From Nonlabens sp. MB-3u-79 (GTDB lineage: Bacteria; Bacteroidota; Bacteroidia; Flavobacteriales; Flavobacteriaceae), in contig NZ_CP025116.1 of assembly GCF_002831625.1 (NCBI RefSeq), positions 2,285,501-2,349,500 of the forward strand: a stretch of DNA of 64,000 bases, given 5' to 3'. The notes beneath the pieces were generated by a model, which ran no database searches, was not told where the DNA came from, and worked only from the letters and a program-made list of their open reading frames with translations. Positions 56,353-64,000 of this stretch are shown one piece after another. Position numbers and translations under genes: made by a program. Each line of letters starts with the position of its first letter. Within the stretch, counting starts at the first letter, position 1.

Positions 56353-58247
56353 TTTACAAACTTTAAAATCAATAATTCACAAATTAGGAAGAATAAAGCT
56401 CCCATGACAAAAAACTTCCACAAAGAAAGGATATTTTCTTCCTGACTGAGTTTGTAAAGTAAATCATCAATAGATGCTGAAAGGTTATTACCTAAATCAG
56501 CATTTGAATAATATTCTAACTTGTTCTCTTGACGTTTTGCATTGAAGCTTAGTGTAGAGATTTTTTGTTCTTTAATTTTTACATTATAGTTTCCTGCAAT
56601 AGATAATTCATTTCCAGCAGTGACGAGCACATAACTATCAAAGGCTTGTTGTCTAGGAATCACTTCAGAGGAATCGTTGGAAAGGCTTAAAATATCGTCC
56701 TGATTTACGTTCGTATTTACAGCGATAGTGTTGTTGCTATCTAGCTCGTAATACAATTGAGGAATAGGCAAGGCATTTACAGCCATGTTATAAAAAACAG
56801 GAACAATAAGCGGCGAATTCTGAAAGTTACTGTTCTCTATATTGAGGCTTGCTGTAAAGAAATAAGTAGTGTTGTCTTTATATAGGAAGCTACTTCCATC
56901 GTCATATTTAAGTATAGGATCTATAGCGTTTGTAGTTTTTAAAACACTAGTAACATTAGGGTACTGGAAGTTGGAAACTTGTTTATTAAAAACACCTTTA
57001 AACAAAGGGTGATTGAAATTGATCTCTGTAATTTTTTTAGAAAAATCGTTGTATTCTAATCCGTTCAAGCCTATGTTTTGATATCCAGAAGGTTTTTTGG
57101 AAGGAATGACGACCATATAACCACCGTTGCTGGTTAATTTATTTAACTCTTCACTAAGACCGGTAGGAATGTTACTCATTTCATTAATGATAACGATGTT
57201 TTGATTTTTGATCAAATTATAATTGACATCCCTTTCTGCTACGCTGATGTACTCAAACTGTTCCCCTTTATAAAGTCGGTCTAGAAAACTAGAGTCGGCG
57301 CCATTGATACTTAAAACCTTGATTTTTTCCTTTTTACCCGTACTTATAAAAATCTCATTGTCCAATGAGATTCCTTTATCATCTATATAAATCCTTCCTT
57401 GAATAGGCTCATCAGTCTCTATTTCAAAATGAGCTGTTCCAGATTGATTTTCTAAAAGAACCGATGTTTTTGCCAATAAGATAGTGTTATTTTCAAAAGA
57501 TAAAGTTACAGGTTGCTCCACTTTATAATTAGCACTTAAGCCTACTTGAAGTTTTAAATTTTCACCAGATTGGCTCTCTATAAAAACGGTATCAATAGAT
57601 ATGTTATTGATTTCTTGTGGCTCTAACTTTACAAGTTCTCTTTTTACATTTTGTAAGGGCGCTGGAAATTGTTCTCCAGCACTATTTTGAAAATCGGAGA
57701 TGAAGATCATTTCTTTTACAGCATTCTTATTTTGAAGTAAGGAAGAGGCTTTAAGTTGTACTTGATCAAAGGGGAGTGCTACGGTAGAATAATTATTGGA
57801 AAGCAGCTCATTAGTAACTTGCTGTCTGTTGGTATTTGCAAAGACTTGATCATTTGTAAATAGGGTAAAGACTTTATCTGCTGGTATTTTTTCTAGAAGC
57901 TGACTGGTAGCGTTTTTATATAAGGCTCCGTTTTCACCTTTTAATTCCATGGAATAAGAATTATCAAGATAGATAGCGGTTTGCTTTTCTTGAGTAGCGG
58001 TGGTGCTTCCCGGTAAAAAGGGTTGTGCAAAAGCCATAACTATACAGGCAATAGCGGCACAACGAGCTAACAAAGTCAACCATTTTTTTAACTGACGACT
58101 TTTTCTAGTTTGAGTAATTAAAGGTTGGAGGAAAGCAACATTAGAAAAAGATACTTTATTAAACTTTCTAAGCTGAAAAAGATGAACAATAATAGGAACT
58201 ATAAGAAAAAATAGACCGTAAAGTATTATTGGGTTTTTAAATAACAT
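56349..58247 (-). CDS. BatA/VWA-like inner-membrane protein
   Basis: 632 residues. The N-terminus is the BatA domain (NPIILYGLFFLIVPIIVHLF) with two membrane helices around 5-25 and 60-80, followed by a degenerate von Willebrand A domain starting AIYLDNSYSM, where the metal site DxSxS is seen as DNSYS. A long beta-rich periplasmic part and a C-terminal helix (about 612-630) follow. It is first in a four-gene overlapping operon. Bat proteins are linked to oxygen tolerance in Bacteroides; direct function is unknown. Confidence 0.82.
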   Translation of the reverse strand: MLFKNPIILYGLFFLIVPIIVHLFQLRKFNKVSFSNVAFLQPLITQTRKSRQLKKWLTLLARCAAIACIVMAFAQPFLPGSTTATQEKQTAIYLDNSYSMELKGENGALYKNATSQLLEKIPADKVFTLFTNDQVFANTNRQQVTNELLSNNYSTVALPFDQVQLKASSLLQNKNAVKEMIFISDFQNSAGEQFPAPLQNVKRELVKLEPQEINNISIDTVFIESQSGENLKLQVGLSANYKVEQPVTLSFENNTILLAKTSVLLENQSGTAHFEIETDEPIQGRIYIDDKGISLDNEIFISTGKKEKIKVLSINGADSSFLDRLYKGEQFEYISVAERDVNYNLIKNQNIVIINEMSNIPTGLSEELNKLTSNGGYMVVIPSKKPSGYQNIGLNGLEYNDFSKKITEINFNHPLFKGVFNKQVSNFQYPNVTSVLKTTNAIDPILKYDDGSSFLYKDNTTYFFTASLNIENSNFQNSPLIVPVFYNMAVNALPIPQLYYELDSNNTIAVNTNVNQDDILSLSNDSSEVIPRQQAFDSYVLVTAGNELSIAGNYNVKIKEQKISTLSFNAKRQENKLEYYSNADLGNNLSASIDDLLYKLSQEENILSLWKFFVMGALFFLICELLILKFVK

Positions 58248-58294
58248 CTATCATAATTGCAGTCCAAAGATACTGCCTTTGCTTAAAAAAGCAC

Positions 58295-59494
58295 TTATTT
58301 TTTGACGGTAAATGTAAAAGTAGTTCCAGAGTTGATTTTGGAATCGCATTTGATGGTTCCACCCAGTTTGTCTACAAGAATTTTAACAGTAGAAAGCCCT
58401 ATACCGTTACCTTTTTTACCAGATCGATCTGTTTGATTTAATGTGGTAAATAATTTAAAAATATCTTCTTGTTTATCTTTTGGAATACCTATACCATTAT
58501 CTTTTACACTGATTTTATAATATTTAGGGGTTACAGCTGCTGTAACTTGAATAACAATAGTCTCTTGGTCGTTGTATTTAATACTGTTCCCTATAAGGTT
58601 TAATAAGACTTGTTCAATAGCAGCACTGTTACTGTTAATGATAAGATTATCTTCAGGAAACATGAGTTGTATATCATCCCTAAGCCCAACCATTTCTTCC
58701 ACTTTTTCAATAATAGAATTAATATCAAACTCTTCTTTGTCATCGATGGCTAATAGGTCACTTTCATAATAGCTTAAAATATTATCTATGTAATCACTCA
58801 TAGAAAAAGCCGTGTCTTTAATAGAATGAAGATAACGTTTACCATCAGTATCTAATCGACCGCTGTATTTTTCAGACAGAAGATCGGTCGTAAGAATCAT
58901 GCTTGCTAGGGGCATTTTCATGTCATGAGACACGACCCTAGCAAAGTTCTTGAGCATCTCATTATTTTCTTCTAACAACCTAGATTTTTCCTGGAGTTCT
59001 ATATTGGTCTTGTTGAGCATTAACTGCCTCATTATAAGGTCAGCGATCATCTCTAGAGATTTCTTCTGTTCTGTATTTAATGTATGTGGTTTATCATCGA
59101 GGACACAGACTGTTCCTAAAGGTAAATTATGCTCGTCTTTTAATTGCACACCTGCATAAAACCTAATATTGTCATCATTTTTTAAGTATGGATGGTCTTG
59201 AAGTTCCCTAGTTTTATAAACATCCTCTACGTAGAAAAAGTCATTATCATTTGCAGTCGCATGCGCACAAAAACTAAATTCTCTTGGGGAATTATCTAAT
59301 TGAAGTCCGCTTTGAGATTTGAACCATACCTCATCTTTATGGACAATAGAAATTAAACTTTTCGGTACATTAGTGAGCTTACAAGCTAACTCCGTGAGTT
59401 CATCAAGCACCTTTTCTCGTTTGGCATCGATATGAAATGATTCTAAATAAGCAAGACGCTCCACTTCACGAGGATGTAAGGAAACTTTGGCCAT
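58295..59494 (-). CDS. GAF-domain sensor histidine kinase
   Basis: 399 residues, soluble. The GAF domain spans about 20-160 (SLISIVHKDEVWFKSQSGLQ, FSFCAHATAND). A short coiled coil leads to the phospho-acceptor His190 in VSHDMKMPLASM, then the ATPase domain with N-box NLIGNSIKYND, G1 DNGIGIP and G2 GKKGNGIGLS. There is no response regulator next to it, so its partner is elsewhere. It starts 52 bases beyond the TIGR02757 gene in the same direction. Confidence 0.92.
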   Translation of the reverse strand: MAKVSLHPREVERLAYLESFHIDAKREKVLDELTELACKLTNVPKSLISIVHKDEVWFKSQSGLQLDNSPREFSFCAHATANDNDFFYVEDVYKTRELQDHPYLKNDDNIRFYAGVQLKDEHNLPLGTVCVLDDKPHTLNTEQKKSLEMIADLIMRQLMLNKTNIELQEKSRLLEENNEMLKNFARVVSHDMKMPLASMILTTDLLSEKYSGRLDTDGKRYLHSIKDTAFSMSDYIDNILSYYESDLLAIDDKEEFDINSIIEKVEEMVGLRDDIQLMFPEDNLIINSNSAAIEQVLLNLIGNSIKYNDQETIVIQVTAAVTPKYYKISVKDNGIGIPKDKQEDIFKLFTTLNQTDRSGKKGNGIGLSTVKILVDKLGGTIKCDSKINSGTTFTFTVKK

Positions 59495-59546
59495 TAGGGC
59501 ATTTTAATGTTTTCACAAAATTAACAAAAAAACTCTTAATTTTATG

Positions 59547-60314
59547 CTATAATTCTTTAAAAGCCCCTAATCCAAAAAGAGCAAAATCATATTTAATAGG
59601 ATCTTTAGGGTCAAAACTCCTAAGCACTTTGTCCAGTTCGGCAACGGCTTTGGCATCGTTTTGTTTGCGTTTAAGCAGTTTTAGTTTACGAGCGACATTC
59701 CCGGTGTGTACATCTAATGGTAGTGATAAAGCGCTCATAGGGATGGAGTTCCATATGCCAAAATCTACACCAGCATTGTCTTTTCTCACCATCCAGCGCA
59801 GGAACATGTTGATGCGTTTTGCACTACTATTTTTCATGGGGTCACTGACGTGTTTTTGGGTGCGTGGCAAGTGATCTACCTCAAAGAAGCTGGTTTTAAA
59901 TTGGGAGATGGCTTCTTGCAAATTTGCTTTTTCCTGATACGCTTTCGCGAAAGCGTGCTCTAAACCATCATGCTTCTTTTCTAAATGCTGCAAGGATCGC
60001 ATAAAGGTCTTGCAATCTTCACTGTTAAAAGTGCGGTGTACAAAACCATCAAATCTATCCAAGTCACTTTCTTCGTGGTTTCTTATAAAGTCTGCTGGAG
60101 ATTGATCTAGGAGCGTCATCAATTTATGAGCATTATTGATAATGGACTTGCGATTTCCCCAAGCAATGGTGGCTACAAGAAAGCTTGCTATTTCTATATC
60201 CTTTTTATCAGTAAAAAGATGCGGTATCTGAATAGGATCGTGAGGGATAAAATCTGGAGTGTTGTATTGCTCGACTTTTGCATCGAGAAATTCCTTAAGT
60301 TCTTTTCGGTTCAT
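59547..60314 (-). CDS. TIGR02757 family protein, function unknown
   Basis: 255 residues, predicted soluble and helical. FIPHDPIQIPHLFTDKKDIE, IATIAWGNRKSIINN-like ATIAWGNRKS, MNMFLRWMVRKDN-like RINMFLRWMVRKD and IPLDVHTGNVARKL are the conserved patches of the TIGR02757 family, which has a helix-hairpin-helix glycosylase-like look; activity is not known. A perfect palindromic element is read in frame as HAFAKAYQ around residues 119-125. It follows lolD by 29 bases. Confidence 0.82.
   Translation of the reverse strand: MNRKELKEFLDAKVEQYNTPDFIPHDPIQIPHLFTDKKDIEIASFLVATIAWGNRKSIINNAHKLMTLLDQSPADFIRNHEESDLDRFDGFVHRTFNSEDCKTFMRSLQHLEKKHDGLEHAFAKAYQEKANLQEAISQFKTSFFEVDHLPRTQKHVSDPMKNSSAKRINMFLRWMVRKDNAGVDFGIWNSIPMSALSLPLDVHTGNVARKLKLLKRKQNDAKAVAELDKVLRSFDPKDPIKYDFALFGLGAFKEL
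59940..59955. repeat. Palindromic element inside the TIGR02757 gene, perfect copy
   Basis: A perfect CGCTTTCGCGAAAGCG, translated AFAKA on the minus strand. Confidence 0.9.
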
Positions 60315-60343
60315 ATGAAACCTGTTTTATTTTAAACTAATGC

Positions 60344-61003
60344 TTACAGAAATTTACCATCACTCATTACCAGCTTGCGGTCTGCTAGGTCTGCGAGTTC
60401 TTCATTATGGGTAACAATAACAAAAGTCTGATTGAATTCTTTTCTCAATTGAAAAATCAATTCATGAAGGTCATGAGCTGTGGCGCTATCTAGGTTTCCT
60501 GTAGGTTCATCAGCAAAGATGACCTTGGGATTATTGATTAAAGCTCTTGCTACAGCAACGCGTTGTTGTTCACCACCAGAAAGCGCCCCAGGCTTGTGAT
60601 CCATACGATCAGATAATTTGAGATAGGAGAGGAGTTCTTTAGCTCGTTTATCAGCTACAGATTTATCAGTGTTTGCTATGTAAGCCGGGATGCAAACGTT
60701 TTCTAAAGCTGTAAACTCCGGTAATAATTGATGAAACTGGAATATAAAGCCAAGGGATTGATTTCTAAATTTATTAAGCTGTTTACCACTCAGTTTCATA
60801 ATATCGGTGCCATCTATTTCTAGGCTGCTGCCGGTTTTCATGTCTGGTTTTTCTAAGGTACCTAGAATGTGTAATAAGGTGGTCTTACCTGCGCCAGAAC
60901 TCCCTACAACACTAACTATTTCACCAGCTTTAATTTCTATATTTACGCCTTTAAGAACTTGTAAATCACCAAAACTTTTATAAATCTGTACTGCTTTAAT
61001 CAT
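60344..61003 (-). CDS. lolD: LolD-type ABC ATPase
   Basis: 219 residues; Walker [10 protein letters not shown] at about 35-43, signature [15 protein letters not shown] and Walker [13 protein letters not shown]. The LolD motif region [22 protein letters not shown] is present. It powers release of lipoproteins from the inner membrane or a MacB-like task; the permease partner is not adjacent. The gene lies 20 bases after the DUF5916 gene. Confidence 0.85.
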   Translation of the reverse strand: MIKAVQIYKSFGDLQVLKGVNIEIKAGEIVSVVGSSGAGKTTLLHILGTLEKPDMKTGSSLEIDGTDIMKLSGKQLNKFRNQSLGFIFQFHQLLPEFTALENVCIPAYIANTDKSVADKRAKELLSYLKLSDRMDHKPGALSGGEQQRVAVARALINNPKVIFADEPTGNLDSATAHDLHELIFQLRKEFNQTFVIVTHNEELADLADRKLVMSDGKFL

Positions 61004-61023
61004 AATAACAAAGTAATGGGTTT

Positions 61024-63474
61024 TTAGGCTTTAAACCATCTTTTTGCATCATTAAAGTCAAGGAAATAAGTAACTCGTAAGGACAGATTGTGTCGAGATG
61101 GTTGAGTAAACAAGTCTTCCAGGCTGTCTTGAAAGGCTATATCTCCTTGATTATCAAAGTTAAATATGCTATTTCGGTATAGTAAAGTAGCTTCACTACC
61201 TGGGGCAAAACGCCATCGGTAGGAAAGGTCTAGATTCCAAACATTAAAATTAGCGTCTGGGTCAAAGTTGTTTGTCAAGGTGTAATCGGTTGGAATGGTA
61301 GTACCATTGGAATCGAGTTCTTTAAAATCTCGACTGAATGTTGCTCGAGACCAAAAATTTCTAAAAGACAAGCTCAGTGCTTGCTTGTTGTTAAAATTAT
61401 AGGTTCCAGACACTCTGTTTTCTACCGAGTGTGTATGACGTCTGCTTACTATAGGATTATTGTCTACGTCTTTATCCACATAGCTGATACGATTGTCATT
61501 TTTGTCCCATGACAGTCGATATACAAGCAAGAATTTATCTGAGAACCTATACCTAGGACTTATATTGAAATTATAACTTTCTTCTAAATCGTTAAATCGT
61601 TTTAACCAGCTCATTCTGATGTCGGTTGCAAATTTCTTACGATAATCTGTCGAGAAAGAACCTCCCGAATAATAGGCAGGTTCGTATCTCACGACTTGTC
61701 CTGTTTGACGAGCTTCAAATTGATTTAAATTTCTGGTAAAGAATTTGAAATCGCCACCGAATGCCAGACGTTCTCTAGTAGTGAAGGATGGGTTGATATT
61801 GTACTCACTATCTGTGTGTAAATCTGGATCGATCTGCCTTCTATGTCTTATTCTAAAGTCTACATCGTACCTGTTGAAAATACCAACAGGAGTAAATTGA
61901 TTGTAACTCAAGTCAGCGGCAAAGGTTTGTGTATTGTTTTGAAAATTACGTCCTAAATCGTTAGGATTCCAATTTTTATCCCGGTAGAAGTGTGCTAGAC
62001 TAGGTCTCCATCTGCCAGTGGTTTTACGCCATCTCGCTTCACTGGCCACACCAGTTTCAGTTCCCCTAGGAGTAAAACGATTACTCATTTTTAATTCTGC
62101 TCTGTAATTATTGGAAGCGTTTTTATCATTGTGATCGAGTACTAATGCATTAACTACCGCATCTGTAAAGCTTCCATTTCTCATCGTACTTGCTGTAGAT
62201 AATGCAATAGAACTGTTTTTACTGAATTGCTGGTCCAGAATAAACATGTTGTAATTCGTAAAGGGTTCTGTAATTTCTGTACGGCGCTCGTTATTGAGTA
62301 AGTTTTCTATAGTAGCTTCTGTCTTTCCGGTTATGGCATTTAAAAAACCTATGCCTAACCTATCTTTTGTTCTTCCCGTAATTTTCACAGCATTGAGCAA
62401 TTGTGCGCTATTGGGGTTATCTATAACGTCTTCATTTTCTAATAGAGCAAGGTTTCCAAAACCACTAGGTGTCTGTCCTATTCTACGTGAGAAGAAGATT
62501 CCTCCTTTATTAAACAAATCTATTCCTTCATTAAAAAAGGCTCTGTTTTCTCCAAAGGTTTGTTCAAAGGGCCCTAAATTAAGAACAACTTGATCAAAAG
62601 CCACTTGACCAAAATCTGGAATCAAAGTCGCGTCAAGAGTGAAGGCATCGTTGATCCCGTATTTAACATCCATTCCGGCACTGTACTTCGTTGTACTTAC
62701 TCCATTAAAATTATCATTAACTATGGTGGTGTACGGATAAAGATTTAATCGTAATGGCGGGTTGATCTTTTCTACGCCTGTCATCAAAGCATCGTATTGT
62801 GTGGCTATTCCTTTGGTAATGTCTATGAAGTCATAAGAGTACTCTTCATTCAAAGCACGTATTCTTCTAAAAATTTGAAAGCTCCAGTCTTGTTTTTCTA
62901 TTTCTGGAAATCTCAATGTTCTATAAGGAATTTTCATTTCCACAAACCACCCAAGTTTATTAATGCTCGTCTCTGATTTAAAAACAACATTATAACTAAA
63001 GTCATCTCGATTACCTTCAGTAATGGCATCACCTAACGCGTTGGCACTAGTGGCAAAAAACTTCGTTTGATTGATTTGGTTGTTATAAGTATTTAAATAA
63101 AACCCAAACACATCTGCTTGAGCATTTATTTCATCTCTTTGAGAAAATTGTCTCGGTATACTTTCTGGATTGTTGTCATAAAGAAATGCGGCAACATAAA
63201 GAGCATCATCATCATAAGCAATTTTAAACTCTGTTTTATGGGTGTCTCTTTCTTTTTGACCATTGGTAGGCTGGACCATCACAAAATTACCTCCTGTGGG
63301 AATAGCATCCCAAAACTTTTCAAATGGCTCCCCATCGATATCAGGTGCCGTACTTACTCGAGTAGCTTTATACACTTTTCTCTTGATATCAAGAGTGTCT
63401 TGAGCTATTTGTGATTCCGCTTTCGCGAAAGCGAGAACTAAAACCAACCAGGTGAAAATGAATTTAAATTGCAT
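61024..63474 (-). CDS. DUF5916 protein with CBM9-like N-terminal domain, probable outer-membrane beta-barrel
   Basis: 816 residues. A signal peptide at 1-21 includes FTWLVLVLAFAKAESQ, in which AFAKA is the translated palindromic element. Residues about 40-230 are a CBM9-like domain (STAPDIDGEPFEKFWDAIPT, FKIAYDDDALYVAAFLYD). The rest is DUF5916, with many amphipathic strands and a C-terminal aromatic residue, as in outer-membrane barrels. The frame starts 13 codons earlier, but ATG 63474 puts the signal peptide at the N-terminus. Forms an operon with lolD and TIGR02757. Confidence 0.87.
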   Translation of the reverse strand: MQFKFIFTWLVLVLAFAKAESQIAQDTLDIKRKVYKATRVSTAPDIDGEPFEKFWDAIPTGGNFVMVQPTNGQKERDTHKTEFKIAYDDDALYVAAFLYDNNPESIPRQFSQRDEINAQADVFGFYLNTYNNQINQTKFFATSANALGDAITEGNRDDFSYNVVFKSETSINKLGWFVEMKIPYRTLRFPEIEKQDWSFQIFRRIRALNEEYSYDFIDITKGIATQYDALMTGVEKINPPLRLNLYPYTTIVNDNFNGVSTTKYSAGMDVKYGINDAFTLDATLIPDFGQVAFDQVVLNLGPFEQTFGENRAFFNEGIDLFNKGGIFFSRRIGQTPSGFGNLALLENEDVIDNPNSAQLLNAVKITGRTKDRLGIGFLNAITGKTEATIENLLNNERRTEITEPFTNYNMFILDQQFSKNSSIALSTASTMRNGSFTDAVVNALVLDHNDKNASNNYRAELKMSNRFTPRGTETGVASEARWRKTTGRWRPSLAHFYRDKNWNPNDLGRNFQNNTQTFAADLSYNQFTPVGIFNRYDVDFRIRHRRQIDPDLHTDSEYNINPSFTTRERLAFGGDFKFFTRNLNQFEARQTGQVVRYEPAYYSGGSFSTDYRKKFATDIRMSWLKRFNDLEESYNFNISPRYRFSDKFLLVYRLSWDKNDNRISYVDKDVDNNPIVSRRHTHSVENRVSGTYNFNNKQALSLSFRNFWSRATFSRDFKELDSNGTTIPTDYTLTNNFDPDANFNVWNLDLSYRWRFAPGSEATLLYRNSIFNFDNQGDIAFQDSLEDLFTQPSRHNLSLRVTYFLDFNDAKRWFKA
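63418..63433. repeat. Palindromic element inside a signal-peptide-coding region, perfect copy
   Basis: A perfect CGCTTTCGCGAAAGCG translated AFAKA; the A-x-A form lies at or close to the expected signal peptidase I cleavage site. Confidence 0.9.
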
Positions 63475-63596
63475 AAAGAGATCTGAAAAAGGCAAAAATA
63501 ACTTGTTTAACAAACCATTTCATTAAAGGCATGTTAATTAAAAAAAAGATACATATATGTGGGTTAAATTGCTAAAAAAAAACAAAATGGACAAAG

Positions 63597-64000
63597 CAAT
63601 TTTTGCGGGAGGATGCTTCTGGTGCACAGAAGCGGTTTTCCAAAGAGTAAAAGGAGTAGAGCAAGTGAAATCAGGTTTTTGTGGTGGGCATATTAAAAAC
63701 CCTCCTTATAGAGAAGTATTGCAAGGAAGAACAGGTCATGCAGAAGCTATAGAGATCACCTATGATTCTGAAGTGGTATCCTATAAGGATTTAGTAGCTG
63801 TATTTATGGCAACTCATGATCCTACTACCTTAAATAGGCAAGGTTATGATGTGGGAACACATTATCGCAGTGCTATATTTTACCTTAATGATCAACAAGA
63901 AAATACGGCTAGAGATTATATTAAAAATCTAGAAGACAAAGGTGTTTATACAGAGCTATTAGTTACGGAGGTAGCTCCAGCAACGGTCTTTTATCCAGCA
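63597..64000 (+). CDS. msrA: Peptide methionine sulfoxide reductase A (3' end cut by window edge)
   Basis: 134 codons visible. MDKAIFAGGCFWCTEAVFQR has the catalytic Cys10 in GCFWC; GHAEAIEITYD and HDPTTLNRQGYDVGTHYRS are the next conserved blocks. It reduces the S-epimer of methionine sulfoxide. Too close to the edge to see the resolving Cys or a fused MsrB domain. It diverges from the DUF5916 gene. Confidence 0.93.

Overview
This 64 kb window looks like chromosomal backbone from a member of the Bacteroidota, most likely a marine Flavobacteriaceae. I infer this from low GC, from promoters of the Bacteroidota type (-7 box TAnnTTTG, with a -33 TTTG in the clearest cases), from the near absence of Shine-Dalgarno sites, and from family content: head-GIN/DUF2807 and DUF4097 adhesin-like proteins, DUF5916, DUF6122, an OhrR/nitroreductase pair, an endonuclease III without Fe-S cysteines, and a BatA-like/dihydroorotase-like operon. 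I saw no rRNA, tRNA, CRISPR array, prophage, insertion sequence or integrase.

Layout. 1-8.5 kb: a truncated DnaQ-type exonuclease/GIY-YIG fusion, an acyl-CoA synthetase, ClpB, a YtxJ-like redox protein, an M48 lipoprotein protease and an MFS transporter. 8.6-17 kb: KatG; a four-gene operon of ECF sigma factor, membrane anti-sigma candidate, DUF4097 protein and GSGD-repeat protein; Lon on the opposite strand. 17-26 kb: ABC exporter, aldo/keto reductase, SDR, DUF6122 protein, DnaK, L-serine dehydratase. 26-31.5 kb: paired bacterial PH-domain membrane proteins, an OhrR-type peroxide-sensing operon, a DJ-1/PfpI-type lipoprotein and a CBM9 lipoprotein. 31.6-36.4 kb: fumarase, a 60-residue membrane protein, YebC, a LysM protein, a relic of gltD and YbaB. 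36.5-41.2 kb: oligopeptidase B-like protease and an adjacent pair of PLP enzymes that best fit sulfonolipid (capnine-type) synthesis. 41.3-49.9 kb: a lipoprotein, an 848 bp gene-poor stretch, CorA, UvrA, an ECF sigma factor followed by an untracked 48-residue protein, an orphan nuclease-like gene, endonuclease III and Bcp. 49.9-64 kb: a conserved unknown, an MBL hydrolase, a DEAD-box helicase, the BatA-like/dihydroorotase-like/DUF4870/esterase operon, a GAF histidine kinase, TIGR02757, LolD, a DUF5916 outer-membrane-type protein and a truncated MsrA.

Three themes stand out. First, a 16 bp perfect palindrome, CGCTTTCGCGAAAGCG, occurs nine times exactly and three more times with one mismatch. 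Most copies lie between genes, but several are read in frame inside genes, in all three reading frames, which recalls palindromic elements that insert into coding sequence. Second, the quality-control genes clpB, lon and dnaK each have a GG-N10-GA element resembling a sigma-54 promoter upstream; dnaK and clpB also share a TGTC-N5-GAC inverted repeat. Third, the two adjacent PLP enzymes at 38.6-41.2 kb look like a cysteate synthase and a cysteate acyltransferase. The window is also rich in proteostasis and oxidative-stress functions (ClpB, Lon, DnaK, M48 protease, KatG, OhrR, Bcp, MsrA, YtxJ).
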